A stretch of DNA of 64,000 bases from Mallotus nudiflorus (taxonomy: Eukaryota > Streptophyta > Magnoliopsida > Malpighiales > Euphorbiaceae), in assembly GCA_947683625.1 (NCBI GenBank), contig CANTUR010000055.1:3616001-3680000 (forward strand), in the 5' to 3' direction. The notes below the pieces were generated by a model. It was not told where the DNA came from and did no database searches. It saw only the letters and a program-made list of their open reading frames with translations. Shown here piece after piece: positions 46,138 through 59,393 of the stretch (its first letter is position 1; every line of letters begins with the position of its first letter). The translations under genes were made by a program, and so were the position numbers.

Positions 46138-46145
46138 AACCAAAC
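46138..46145. repeat. 8-bp target site duplication of hAT-1, left copy
   Basis: AACCAAAC, repeated exactly at 49560-49567. Eight bases is the hAT hallmark. Confidence 0.85.
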
Positions 46146-49100
46146 TAGGGGCAAAATATTGAGCCCCCCAAGAAATTTTGAGTTTGCCTTACCCCCCAAG
46201 TGACAAGTAGCCTTTTAGTTTACTTTTATTGAAACATGGGTTTTACAAAATTAAAACCTTTAACTAGCCAAGCCTAAAATAAATTTAATTAAAAGAAAAA
46301 AATAAAACTTAATAGTATCTCAACTTTTCACTATTTATCTCCATTTTCTCTTCCTTCATTTTTTTCTCCCATGTTTCCCATGTTCTTTTTTCTTCTCCAT
46401 TGTCACATTCCTTTTCCACTAAAATTCAACTCTATTTTCATATGAAGTGCTTTAAAGTGGATAGTTTCCTTACATATGAGACAAGATATGCATCTCATTA
46501 AATATTAAGGTAAAAATTATTTCTCTTTTTAATTTTTAATGACTATTTTTTTTTTGTAAATATAAGATTCAAACACCATTACCAAATGCATTATGCATCA
46601 ATGTTCAATGATAAAATTTTTTAAGTTTAAGGTTTAAGAATAAAATTTACAAATAAATAACATTTATAATTTATAATTTCTAGGTTATGTTGAATTAAAA
46701 AATTTAAATTATTGGAATTATTCTTTTTCTTTTAGGTTAGATGTTGGTATACCTCTATCATAGATAGTCAAATAACTCTTAATTCATTTTTAAAAAGAAA
46801 AATGCAACAGTTTAGTAAACTAATCAAGCTTTGGCATCTAATAACAATGCTCAAACAATTGACACACCTTTACCATTAAATCTTAATGTAGTTGATTTTG
46901 ATTCTGAAGAGCATTTGCCTAAATATAAATGAATTCAACCTGAAGCAATGGATAGTACAATTTTAGAATATGATCCGGGTATACATCCATTGATATGGGA
47001 TTTTCATGTTGATAAAAGAGATGAAATGAGACGTACTTATCTCAAAGCCAGTCCATATTAGCCAAAACTTTTAGAATATCCATTTTTAGGATCAGATAAA
47101 TGTCGTCATCGATTTCAAACTTCTTGGTTCAATGTGCATCCTTATTGGTTAGAATATTCACCAAAGACAGATGTTATTTATTGCCTACCTTGCTACCTTT
47201 TTAGTAAGGAATCTACATCTCACTTTGGATCAAATGCTTTTATAGTCAGGTTTTAATTAGAAAAATGTAAATGGCTGAGTGAATTGTGCTTTGTTGGGTC
47301 ATATGGGAAAGGATCCAAATTCAACATATAAAATTTTTGTTAAATGTTATAAGCATCTTATAAAACAAGCTCAACATATTGATCAATTACTTAAAAAAAA
47401 AAACATCTAAGGAAATTGAGAACAACTATCTTAAGGCTATTATTGATAATGTTTGATGGCTAGATTGCCAAGCTTGTGCATTTAAAGGTCATGATGAAAG
47501 GGTTGTTTTGAAAATAGAGGAAAAATTATTTAATTGGTAAAGCATTTGGCAACTTATAATAATGAAGTTGTTCAAGTTGTTTTAGAAATGCTAAGTAAAA
47601 AACTGCTAAGTACACCTCATATAAAATACAAAAAGAAATGTTGCACATCTTTATAAGTAAGGTTCAAGCAACAATTCATAAAGAAATTGTGGATGCAAAA
47701 TTTGCATTATTGTTGATGAAGCTATAGGTAAGGCAAAAAGGGAATAAATGGTAATTATTCTAAGATTTGTTGATAAGGAAGGTCTCATTCGAGAACATTT
47801 TTTCCATGTTGTGCATGTTAATGATACTACTTCATTGGCTTTAAAGAAGGAGATATGTGATGTCCTCTCTTATTATAATCTTTATATAGATAATATTATA
47901 GACCAAGGATGTGATGGTGCTAACAATCTGCAAGGTGTGTGGAATGGACTTTAAGCTTTTTTTTTTCTAAAAAGAATGTCCTTATGCTTATTATGTGAAT
48001 TATATGGCTTATAGATTACAATTAGCCTTGGTTGTAGCATCTAGAGAAGTCAAATCTATTCACTAATTTTTTGCTAACTTATCTTTTATCATTAATGTTA
48101 TTGTTGGTTCATCTAAAAGAAATGATGAGTTGCAAGATGCTCAAGCAAATATCATTGAAATTATGAATACCTATAGTGAAATTGAGACTAGAAAATGAGC
48201 AAAGTAGCTAGGTACTTTAAAAAGAGCTAGGGATACTCGATGGAGTTCACATTTTCAATCTATTTTTAGCTTACTAAAAATATTTAATGCAACTTGCTTT
48301 GTTATTAATACTATTTCTAAAGAGGGTGCTAACTATTCTCAGTGTGGTAATGCTAAAGCAGCTTATATGACATTAAATTCATTTAAATTTCTTTTTCATA
48401 CTGCAATTAATTAAATAACTTATGGGAATCACATATATTCTTTGTTAAGCTTTGCAACAAAATTCTCAATATATTCTAAATGCCATACAATTGGTTTCAA
48501 TTATAAAAGCACTTATTCAACGATTCAGAGACAATGGTTGGCTACCTCTACTTGAAAGTGTCAAAGCATTTTGTTTAGAAAATGAGATTGACATTCCATA
48601 GAGGCTTTATATATAAGTTCTTGAGGTAAGGCTTACCGTCAAGTTGAATCTCTCACAACATTAAAGCATCATTTTAAAGTTGATATTTTTTTTATGTTAT
48701 AATAGATTGTCAATTACATGAGTTAAATAATAGATTTTATGATCAAGCTTTGGAATTGCTTACTTTTAGTTCATCTTTGAATCCTAAGAATGCTTATAAC
48801 TCCTTTAAAGCTAATGATATATGCAAACTAGTTGAGTAATTTTATCCCAAGGATTTTACCGAGTAAGAAAAGGTGCATTTAAGATTCCAATTACAACATT
48901 ATGAACTTGATGTAAAAGCATCCAGATTTTTAGAATTTATCATCTATTTCTAAGATATGCAGGGCTCTTGTAATATCTGAAAAGTTAAAGGTCTACCATT
49001 TAATTGACAAATTAGTGCATCTTATGTTGACTCTTCCAGTTTCTATAGTAACAACTGAGTGAGCTTTTTGAACAATGAAACTTGTAAAAACAAGACTTCA

Positions 49101-49559
49101 TAGTTGAATAGAGGATAAGTATCTTGTTAACAATTTAGTTCTTTATATAGAAAAAAAAGATAGTTAAAAATTTTATTGTAGAAATTGTCATGGATGAATT
49201 TTTTTCCATGAAAAATCAAAGTGGATAATTGTTGGATATGAGATGTCCACTTTTTTTTTGCTAGTCAATAATTTTTTTTGAAATTTTATTATGATATCTA
49301 TATCAAAATAAGTAGCTATTATATGTTAATTACCAAAATATTGAATATTTTATTTTATTTTTTGCATACAAATATTTCTATAAACCATTTTTATATTTTA
49401 GGATATTATTCAAAATTATGAATTGTGATATATTATAGTACTAGTTTATAGATTGTGGTGAGAATTTTTTTACCAATAAATTTATTCAATCAATTTCGTA
49501 GTCAAGACTTTTTTCCCCCCTCCCACCACCCAAAATTGAATGCCCTAGTTCCACCCATG
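46146..49559 (+). mobile_element. hAT DNA transposon with TTF-type zinc finger transposase (hAT-1)
   Basis: 3414 bp between perfect 8-bp duplications. The left end starts TAGGGGCAAAATATTGAGCC. The right end, read inward on the other strand, is CATGGGTGGAACTAGGGC. These are imperfect inverted repeats sharing A.GGG, AA and the final G.C positions. A decayed transposase fills 46838-49168. The terminal repeats are eroded, so the call rests mainly on the duplication plus the coding content. Confidence 0.85.
46838..49168 (+). pseudogene. hAT transposase, ZMYM1-like TTF-zinc-finger type, decayed
   Basis: Pieces in order: PLPLNLNVVDFDSEEHLPKY, YDPGIHPLIWDF, KRDEMRRTYLKASPY, the TTF-type finger region FQTSWFNVHPYWLEYS and DVIYCLPCYLFSKEST (47117-47220), then DUF4371-like RNase H fold pieces IVDEAI near 47710, MVIILRFVDKEGLIREHFFHVVHV (47748) and DNIIDQGCDGANNLQGVWNG, KELGILDGVHIFNLF-type frames near 48220, and the C-terminal hAT dimerisation pattern LMLTLPVSIVTTE, KLVKTRLHS and IEDKYLVNNLVLYIEK (about 49015-49165). 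Many stops and shifts show it is dead. Confidence 0.85.
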
Positions 49560-49567
49560 AACCAAAC
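49560..49567. repeat. 8-bp target site duplication of hAT-1, right copy
   Basis: AACCAAAC, matching 46138-46145. Confidence 0.85.
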
Positions 49568-50239
49568 CAATATTTGAATTTAAAATTGTATTAAAAAAAT
49601 TTTTTTGAATTACATAAAAATATTTCCTTAACTGCATTACTATAATTTTTTTGAATTAATCAAACCAACTAAAATCATATATATGTATAATACATATACA
49701 CAAGTTTACAAATCAAGGAAAAAAAACATTTGCAAACCCATTAAACATATAATAAAAGATAGAGCTATACTATGTGCATTAATTCACATTTGCCAAGAAC
49801 AAAAATGACAAAACACACATTGAAAAAAATTGCAAAAGTTTTGCCCATTATTAACAATGGACATCAGTTGTGCCCATTAACATGCATATACATATACGAA
49901 TCCAGACAAAAGGACTGAAGAAGGAAAATTTGCATCCAAAGAAATTTTGGATGCAAATTTCTATAATTAAAAAAGACTTCAATAAATCAAAGTCTTTAAT
50001 TTTGATTCAAATGAGGACAACTAAAAATTAAGATGATTGAAAACAACTAATTAGTAACTATTATTCTTCAATGATATTGTGCATCAAGTATGCAAATTCT
50101 TAAAGATGATATATTTTCATTCAAAAACAATAATTGTGCAAAGAAAAATTCATGCTTATGAAAGTGGACATGTAAAGTATGTAATAATACAACATGTTAT
50201 CAAAAATAAATTAAACTAAGTCTACCTATTAAAAGAGAC
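49568..50239. other. Non-coding AT-rich stretch
   Basis: No gene, terminal repeat or RNA feature recognised. Confidence 0.5.
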
Positions 50240-50242
50240 TTA
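50240..50242. repeat. TTA target duplication of CACTA element, left copy
   Basis: TTA before CACTATAA, repeated at 52134-52136. Three bases is the CACTA (En/Spm) duplication length, although three bases alone is weak evidence. Confidence 0.7.
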
Positions 50243-52133
50243 CACTATAAAAAAATGATAATACAGATAGACAATTCTATCGTAATCCATCACTAATTGA
50301 AATTAGCGACAGAAGTAGATCATGATAGAAAACCTAGTCACTAAGTTAAATAGCAACAACAAAGACAATCTCTCGCTAAATTTTGCAATAGATTAGAGAA
50401 AGTTAACTTCTGCAATGGTTTATAATTTGTCACAAAGCGTGTCAATGAACAAACTTTTAGTTGTCACTAATTTGTGATGAATTTTCAATAGTTTTATCAT
50501 CCATTACTAATTTAATAATGGATCTTGTGGTCGCTAATCCATTACTAAAGTTGAAATATAAAAAATTAATTTTTTATTTAGTGAATATGTAAATGATAAA
50601 ATAATGAGTATTACATCAAATAATAATATATGTGTGTGAAAAATTAATTGAAATGAAATAAATTATAATTAATATGGGTGTAAGTGATTTAAACATTTAA
50701 TAGTTTATCACATGTATATCAATTAAATAGTACAATTGTCTAACAATTAATTACAATATTGATGTATATATAAACCAAGTTAACCATCATCGTAATCATC
50801 ATCATTATCTTCTTCTTCTTCTTCTTCTTCATCTTCAAGTTCATTTTCATAATCTTTCTCATCTCCCGTATCTTCCTCTTCCACTTTGTCTTCTTCATCT
50901 TCATCTTCATTTTCATTCACTAATTGTCTACTTGATGATCTAATTTCATCAATGTCAACATAGATATTAATCGAATCAGATAAAGGTACTTCGTGAATAT
51001 CTGTATCAATTTCATTACTCATACGAAAACAAAGTCATTGTCGGTTTATATAATGAATTAAATGTGCTAATTTTTTTAGATCATTAAACTTTCTTTATAT
51101 AATGAATTAATTGTTATTATTATTTTTATAATTAATATTATTAACTTATTCTATATAATACAATCAAGTTTTACTAATTTAAATTTATATAGTATTACTT
51201 TCTAACATTGTTTGCAAACATTAATTACTATTGTTTCTTTTATATTATATTCAAATTTTCTTCTGAAAATTTCTTTCTCCTATTTATTTTCATTAATAAT
51301 TTTCTATAAATTACATAGTATTATTCAAAATTTAGTTAATAAAAAAAAACAATTCAATTATACAATAACTTATTTTTCATAATCACAACAACATTCAAAT
51401 TAATTTTTGCAAAATTCTTTCCGCACCACCATAATAAAATTACACAACAAAAATATATATAATTAAAAAGAAAATATATAATTTAAATTAATAACAAAAA
51501 ATTATAATGGAGTAGAGAGGTATTATGAGTTGAGAATTATATAACTTACACAGAATTAAAAAATTATAAAAAAAACTGGTGGCTAAAGCGAGGATGGCAA
51601 TGGTAGATTGGTTGGTAGATGGGATGGAGTGGAGCTTTTGTCTGTTGAATTTTGTTATGTAGGGAGAGAGGAGAAAGAGCATATGCAATGGCAAGGGTAA
51701 TTAAAAATGAATGACAAACTATCCGTCGCTAATCTATCATTAAATTAGGGTTTTTTTCACCCGTGAAGCTACTGACGAACTTTACTGTTCATCACTAACT
51801 AGTGACAGATATGCTTCAACCACTAATTTCTCAATAGAAATTTGCCACAATTGCATCTCCAATTTTCGGTGCCAGATTATGCCACTAATTTGCGATGAAT
51901 AGAAAATTATCTCTAATTAACGACTAAATATATGTCTCTAAATGCATCCTAAAATATTTAGCACATGTTTCTTACCTGAACTTAGAGATAGAAGAGTTTG
52001 TTTGTCTCTATTTCTACTACTAAATTTAAGCTTATGTCCCTTTTTCATTATCCGTCACTATCTCGTCGTAATTTTGTGATGAATTGTGTCCATCGCTAAC
52101 TGTCTACTGCTAATTATATAATATGTTGTAATG
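50243..52133. mobile_element. Non-autonomous CACTA (En/Spm-like) element
   Basis: 1891 bp. The left end is CACTATAAAAAAATG. The right end read inward is CATTACAACATATTA, an imperfect copy of the CACTACAA-type terminus. Both subterminal regions (about 50270-50550 and 51720-52120) carry many copies in both orientations of a motif like CCATCACTAAT, TCGCTAAT or GTCGCTAA, which is the subterminal repeat structure of this superfamily. No transposase domain is visible. The only long frame is acidic (50780-51022, minus). It would depend on a transposase supplied elsewhere. Confidence 0.82.
50780..51022 (-). CDS. Acidic 80-residue reading frame inside the CACTA element
   Basis: It starts MSNEIDTDIHEVPLSDS and ends in a long Glu/Asp-rich low-complexity tail (residues about 40-80). 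Family not recognised. It may be a leftover exon end of a CACTA transposase gene, several of which have acidic stretches, or a chance frame over a GAA/GAT simple repeat. I see no evidence of expression. Confidence 0.25.
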   Translation of the reverse strand: MSNEIDTDIHEVPLSDSINIYVDIDEIRSSSRQLVNENEDEDEEDKVEEEDTGDEKDYENELEDEEEEEEEDNDDDYDDG

Positions 52134-52136
52134 TTA

Positions 52137-52995
52137 CCATGAAATGGATGTTGTTGCAAGCTTAAAATAATCAAGCATCTTCCATTACCATATAATTTGT
52201 TCAAATAGAATAGAGTGAGAGTGTTTTTTATGAAATAGAAAATTATGTGTTATAAGGAGGACACTTATCAAAATTTTGGCTTAGTATTTTTGGAGTTCAT
52301 CATTTAATATACAATATATAGATTAAATAATGGATAAAGTATAAATTAGACCCTTAACTTTACCCAAATTACATTCGACCTTTATGTTTTTTCCATCTTT
52401 TTTGAATTTTTTCTATTAAAATTAGATTATAGTGGACTCTTCATTAAATAATTATTACAATTAACTCCTAAAAATAAAAAATTTAACTTTAATGTTAATT
52501 AATAAAAAATAGTTCAAACAATCAAAATTAATGAAATTACTTTCAAAATTCGTATATTTATAAAAGTTTTTAAACTTTCTAAAAAATTTTAAAGTTTACA
52601 GCCTAAATATCTTTTTTATTTGCAAAGAAAACAAAAAATATTTTCTCTTTCTTTTTGTATATTTCATAACTTTGTTTTTACCTACTAATTAATTCCCTTC
52701 CAAAGTGGGAGCAATGTGAGACTGCTATTTGCGGTTATCTTTTATCCACCCTCCATATATTTTTTTAAATAACTAAAACAAATTTAATTGCAATGTAAAA
52801 TGGATCTAAATTGACCCATCATGAGTGACTTAATCCATATTCTAACATATTTAAATATCATTTTCTTTTATAAGACTTCTTCATTCTTTGAATAATTAAA
52901 TTAATTTCAACTTATCAAAGAATAAAAAATCATTGTACATGTAATTGGATTTTAATATTCAAACTTATTAAGATATGAAATAGATCTCTAATTTA
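52137..52995. other. Non-coding AT-rich stretch
   Basis: Nothing recognised. A TTAGACCCTTAACTTTACCC phrase near 52346 is of a kind seen at MITE ends, but no matching inverted end was found. Confidence 0.4.
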
Positions 52996-53000
52996 TAATA
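52996..53000. repeat. Target site duplication of minus-strand solo LTR, left copy
   Basis: TAATA, repeated at 56213-56217. Confidence 0.88.
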
Positions 53001-56000
53001 TGTCACGACCCAAAACATGGGTCATGACCGGCGTTAGGGAACGGGAATTCTTTCGAATCCGGAACCCGTAGCAAGCCTAAAAATAAAATAAAACATGTCA
53101 TAATAACAGTAACAATATAATATGCAGCGGAAAATAAAAATCATAATATTATCCATATCAACTGGATTTAATTCAAAACTCATCTCATCACATATATAAA
53201 ATCTCTTTAATACAAATCCAGTTTTAATATAATACATCTCTTTAAATAAAATACATGAAATCCAATACTTTAATTCACAACTACTGCAGTGTCTAGATAA
53301 AATAAATAAGACTCAAGTATATAATTTACACAAAGAAGCCGGGGCGAAAGAAATCCGGCATATCGACCTGCTACTGAGGTCTGAGGATGTTGACTCTCCT
53401 GAAAAATAGTCAACGGAGGGGAGTCAGACCTCACTGAGTGAATTACTATAATATATATACATACACACTAAATGATAATGCATACAATCAACAGTATATA
53501 TCTAATATATATATATACAGGCAATTACACACAGATGCAGTAAAAATCATTTTTATATATTTTATCTGAAAATCATCTTTTATGAAGGATTACATAGAAC
53601 CCTAGAATATCGCAACCTCAGAAATAGTGTTAAACAACACTCTGGCCATACAGGCTCACTTATTCCAAATATATCCACTTAATCCATTTAGACAGTAGAC
53701 TAGCCCCGAGACACTAAGTCAACCGAGCTCCAGCAGTCTGACTGCCAGTGTGATTGGCCCCGAGACACTTGGTCAACCGAGCTCCAGCAATCACACTCAC
53801 AAACCACATCTCACATATCAATAATCATAATCAAATCAATATCCACAAATAATTTAGTAATATAGCCTAAAGCTATAGGCGTACCGGTACGTACTCGGTC
53901 CTAGTGTTGCCCACTAGGTAGCACGTTCTATTGATGTCCTTCATCATTAAATATAAAACATTCATTCACTAAAATAAATGATGCATGAAGTTCAATAAAA
54001 TACAACATAAACCATATATATACCGGAAATATACCAAAAGTAAACCAGGTATATTTCGAGTATATATATGTCAAATAAATCCAATCAAATCATAAATTAA
54101 ATTAAAAATATATTTAAAAACATTTTAAATATAGTTTATTAATAAAACATGTATATAATTTATTATATACCAAAAATATACTTAAATACAAATCACATTA
54201 TTTATGCATTTTAATCAAAGTAAAACATATATTTCTAAATCATGCATCCTAAGCATATATATATAGTATAGTAACTCACCTAATGCGCTCCACGAGACAG
54301 GTCCGACGGGCCTGGTCCACTAGCCCTCGGTCTCGGCACAACTAAACAAGAAATAAATAACCGATATCATAATAAACCTAACAGAAATCCTAGAATTCAA
54401 TCTAGAGTATTAAACACAGAATCGGAATTTAGGGTTCGACTGGATATCACGTTTTACGAGAATTCTATCAAAAATCCGGCAGAACCTCCCCTGTAAAACG
54501 GACATCTCTCTACTCAAAAGAGTAGAGCCGACCCTGCAAAGAAATACACTTCGAGAAATAGGCTCAACACAATCAAAATCCTACGGTCGGACTCCAAACT
54601 ACAGTCCACCGACCGAGGTCCACAAACACAGAATAATTCCAGATATACCAAAAATATCCTTGAATCATAGAAATACATTTCATAGGTGGAAATTACATAA
54701 TTAACCTTAAAACACTGTAAAAACCGATAAAAACTCATTTTATTAGAAAAACCGTATATTATATATATAATTGAAAATAATTCACAAAAAATAGTTTTAA
54801 TTAGTTAAAAATACCAAATAATTTGTAGAAATCATTTTTATACCTTAAATAATTATTAAAACCGATTAAATTACATTTTTAGACAATTTAGGGTAAAATT
54901 ACCAAAATACCCCTATATATATAAATATACTTAAATTACTTCAAAAATTCACCAAAAATTATACAATTATCCAAAATTAATTTTCTCAACATATTTATCA
55001 ATAATATTAATAATTAAAGCAATTAACCAATTAATTTCAATTTAAAACACAATTAACCCTAATTTCTCAAAATCACATAAACTTCAATAATTCAAAATAA
55101 ATACTTAGAAATTCATAAAAATTCCAAATAAATTCCTATAATTCATTTCAACACCCAATTTAACCATAAATCCCAATTTCATAATTTAAATAATTAATTT
55201 CCGAAAATTAGAAAATAATATTAAAATATTCAAAAATACCCAAAAATCCAAAAAATCTCCAAAAATTCTAAAAAAATTCATACATGTAGATTAAGCTACT
55301 AGGATCAACATTTGTGAAGGGAGTTTTCATGAATCAATCAATTCGAAGCTCAAAAAAATCAAAAACCCTAATAGGCCAAAATTGACAAAATCGAAACCTA
55401 AGCAATTCTAGACCATTTTAGCTCAAACCAAAGCTAGAATCACACTCACTGGAGCTCAAGGAGAAGAAAGAGACCGACGGTGTCGAAAAAAATGGCCGGA
55501 ATCGGCGTGATCGACGGTGGATCGATTTTCGGCTTCTCCGGCCAAAATCGACTTCCAGACGCCGGAAACGGCTACCTCAGGCGGCCGAAATGGTTGGGGA
55601 AGACGGTGGCACAACGGACGGCACACCCACGGTAAAGAAACAGTAGTAGCAGCGATCGGACGGCGAGGAGAAGGATCGGGAGGAAGAAGAAGACTTGGGG
55701 GGCAAAATGATAATTTTTCAATTCTTTTGATTTTTGATGTATATATGTATATATATATACTTTACACTATATAATAAAATAATATTAAATTACACACATC
55801 AAATATACACCACACACATAAAATTTAATATTTTAAATAATTTATACTAAATAAAATTAATTAAATAACAATAAAACAAATAAATAATTAATAAAATATT
55901 AGGGTAATAATAAACCCTAATTAAATAATTATACACACACAGACTTTATTTAATAATTTAAAAATACGCATGAGTTCATGCAAGTCCGTAAATACATTTA

Positions 56001-56212
56001 AAATAATTAATATTAAAATATTTACGTGAAAATTTCCCCGAAAATGCAAGTCCCGGAAAAATTTTACGTAAAATACTGTAAATAATACACAATAATTAAA
56101 ATAGGTTTAAAATACATATCAACTCGTAAAAATATCATGTAATATACAGAAATTATTGACACTGCATATCCCGGTACAGTGTAAAAATATTTTAAAAACA
56201 CGGGATATTACA
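53001..56212 (-). mobile_element. Solo LTR, 3.2 kb, Ty3/gypsy-type (copy B, inverted)
   Basis: 3212 bp, from TGTAATATCCCG at 56212 to GGGTCGTGACA at 53001, flanked by TAATA duplications. It is the same family as copy A in reverse orientation. The palindromic CGTACCGGTACG block (53879-53890), the repeated GAGCTC/GTCAACCGAGCTC block (53700-53790), the rRNA-unrelated GGTCGGTGGACTG region (about 54605) and the C-rich block (about 55480-55700) all correspond. It differs from copy A by substitutions and small indels throughout. The frame at 55517-55774 is antisense to the C-rich block and not a gene. Confidence 0.92.
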
Positions 56213-56217
56213 TAATA
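56213..56217. repeat. Target site duplication of minus-strand solo LTR, right copy
   Basis: TAATA, matching 52996-53000. Confidence 0.88.
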
Positions 56218-57331
56218 AATCAAATTAAGATAAAAAAAAAACTAAAAATAAAAGAAACTACTGAAAAAGTATTATAAAAGCGTCAAAAGAATTGCCTCAA
56301 CACTTACCTTTTTTTTATTAATTAGATATTTTAACTATTTCTAAGTAGTAATGTTATTTTGTAGAATTTTAAAATTAATATTAACTAGTCATGAATTTGC
56401 ACAATATATTGAATTTAAATTAAAATATATATTTTTAATTTTTTTAAAATTTTCATGAAATTTAATAATGTAAATAAATTAAATATAAATTACTAAGCAA
56501 TTTTTAAAAGCTAAAGCTAAATCTTTAAAAAGTATTTGCAGAGTTGCATGAAGCCTCACAAATATAAGACATTTACAATTTTTTGGATACCACCTTTAAT
56601 ATAAAAAGATTATGTCAATATATAAAGTATGTAAAGTAAACAAAAATAATAAATTTGAAATTACAAAATAAATAAGAATTTATTTTTAGTTTTATGATTT
56701 AAATACTTATAAGAGTTAAATTATTTTAATGGAAAAATGTAAAAATAAATAAAATTTAAATATGAAAAAAGATGTAAATTAATTTTTTAACTACTAAAAA
56801 ATTAGTTAAAAATCTATAAAATCATTTATATAATTCAATATGCATAATATAATAAAAAAATTATGAATAAATATTATAATTAGATAGAAACATGTCATGT
56901 AAAAAGCTAAAAAGAGGACTAAATAAAAAAATTGATACAAATTATTGGACCAAAAGTCTGAAGTAACACAACAAGAAGAGTATGGTTCGTAATTAATTTA
57001 CATTAGGGATAAAACAAAATAATCAAGCTCCACTGCAACACTACTTTAAGCGACAACCCAATAGTAAAGATACAAACTTTTTTTTTTTTAAAACAAAGAA
57101 AAATAAAGATACCTAGTTGAACATTTTTACTATTCCAAGAATGCAGATACCTTCTCTATAACGAGCATGGTGAGCAATCCTTTTTCATCTTTTTGTAATG
57201 TGAGCAATCCTATTTCATCTTTTTTTATTAAATTACATATATCTACGTGTTGTGTGAACTATAGATAATATATATTTTTTAAAATAATTAATAAAATAAT
57301 TTTAATAAATTATAAATTAATCAAATAGTTT
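56218..57331. other. Non-coding AT-rich stretch
   Basis: No gene or repeat end recognised. A near-direct repeat of GTGAGCAATCCT(A/T)TTTCATCTTTTT occurs at 57171 and 57201. Confidence 0.45.
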
Positions 57332-57339
57332 ATAATAGC
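57332..57339. repeat. 8-bp target duplication of hAT-2, left copy
   Basis: ATAATAGC; the right copy at 62091-62098 is ATAATAAC, seven of eight matching. Confidence 0.65.
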
Positions 57340-59384
57340 CAAGGTAGTTAAAAGTGTTAGGCACACTTGAGGTGATGAGTCTTCTCATTGTATAATGCAC
57401 AAAGTGCAAAAAAATCTCTCTCCTTACTTAAGTAACACACATAATTTCTCAAAGAAGATAATAATAAAATAATAGAACAAAGAATAGGTACTACAACTAA
57501 CACAAACATATTTGAAATATAATGCAATGTTCTAAATAATGAGATAAAGCTCCAAAATTAATAATAAAAAAACCAATTCTAAAGGTGTTAAAATTTTTAA
57601 AAAATAGCAATTGAGATTCCTTAAGCAAAAAACAAAAACTAAAGTTTTAGTCTACTCTAGCATGTTGTAGTGTAAAAGTCATTATCAAAATTTTCAAATA
57701 AGTCTTCATCTTTGCCATGGTCTATTTGAAAACCATTTATATCTTCCTCATATGTATCATCTAGATTAGCCTCAAGGCCCTCAACATCTTACAAATATAT
57801 TTATGAAGATGAATCCTTTGAACTTGCACTTGAGTTAAGTGAATTTCTCCAAGGTCTAGTTTCTCTAACATCGAAAGCTCTTGCCACGTATCCCAATGTC
57901 AAATTAATAGAATTATGATCAACAAACACCTCCTCATTTTTAGTACCCTCATCTAACTCACCCATTTTACCTATCAATCACTTATTACTTTCATCAATGT
58001 CTTGTAAGGAATAGGATCAGTGAAATCTCTCTTATTATAATGGGCTTTAAGAGCTTGATTGTATTTAACAAAAACCAAATCATTTAGCCTTTATTGTGTA
58101 AGATTATTACTTCTTTTTTATGAAACTTGAAATATAATAAAAAAAATTACTTGATCAGTTCATAATATACTTAAATTTCATGCCTACTTATTAATAAATC
58201 ATTAAAACATAAAATAATTGAAATTATGATCACCTAACCTATTCAAAGATGCACTAATTTCGTTTAAATCATGATGCACTACATGTTAGACTAAAAAGTT
58301 TAATGGCTAATTGTTGTAAATTTAGAGTAGAACTCATCATTCAATTGCATGGTATTTTCAAAAAATATTCAATAATTATAAATGCACACAATAATTTAAA
58401 AGCATTTTAAATACATTTTTTTGGATTAAAGGTACTTAGGGCTTTTGTTTTTCTAGATCTAATTGCTATTAGAATGCCAAAAAGACCATTAGCTTTCTTG
58501 TACAATGATAATTCACCCATGATTTTGTCATGCACATCTTGATTAACAACCAATTTCTTAATGCAAGTATACAATCCAAATTTTATCTCCCCATCAAACT
58601 CTATTGCTGAATTTTCATAATAAAATTCTTGATTTAAAAAGTAACCAGCTATATACAATGGTTGATGTAACTGGTGCTCCTATCGCTTAACAATAACATA
58701 GAAAATTTCTTTATATTTCATCTCATTTTCATAGAATGCTTTCATGATAACTTCTTTAGCTCTATCCATGGCTTTATAGATATATCCCATTGCAAGCCTT
58801 CTCTCATTATGAACAAGTCTTAGAACCTAAATAAGAGGCCATATTAACCTGAATATGTAAACAACAACATTCCAAAAAGAAGGCATCAAGATTGTTCCAT
58901 AACTTACTTGGCCTTTATTTCTTTTGCCTACTTACTAAAAACCCACTCCTTTGATGTAAACATGGCCCTTAATAAATTATTGTGCTTGTGGATGCACTGT
59001 AAAGTAAGAAAGGATGTACAAAAATTAGTTTTCCTATACTAATAAGCTCTCTTTGTTTTGTGAACTCCTTTATCATATTTAACACGCCTATATGATATAT
59101 ATGTAACTTATTATACTAATAGCCCAATCTAAAACCTTTGAGAATCTAGGTCTTTTTCCTATATCCTCCAATATAATATCAATGAGCTGCACATAGAGTC
59201 TAATATAGGTGAGGCTTTTTTTCTTTTAGTAGTTTACCCACTAGCTTAAAATTAGATTCATTGTTAGTTATTACTTGCACAATGTTAGCTTCCCTAACAT
59301 ATTCAACAAATTTATCAAGCAACTTGAATGTCTTTTCACCAGTTTTAATAATAGAAGATGTATCTATTGATTTCATAAACATAT

Positions 59385-59393
59385 TTCGAATAA
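59385..59393. repeat. 9-bp target duplication of MITE, left copy
   Basis: TTCGAATAA; the right copy at 60421-60429 is TCCGAATAA, eight of nine matching. Confidence 0.8.

Noticed and set aside
52331..52460. MITE end resembling TTAGACCCTTAACTTTACCC
   Set aside because: No matching inverted end or target duplication was found in 52137-52995.
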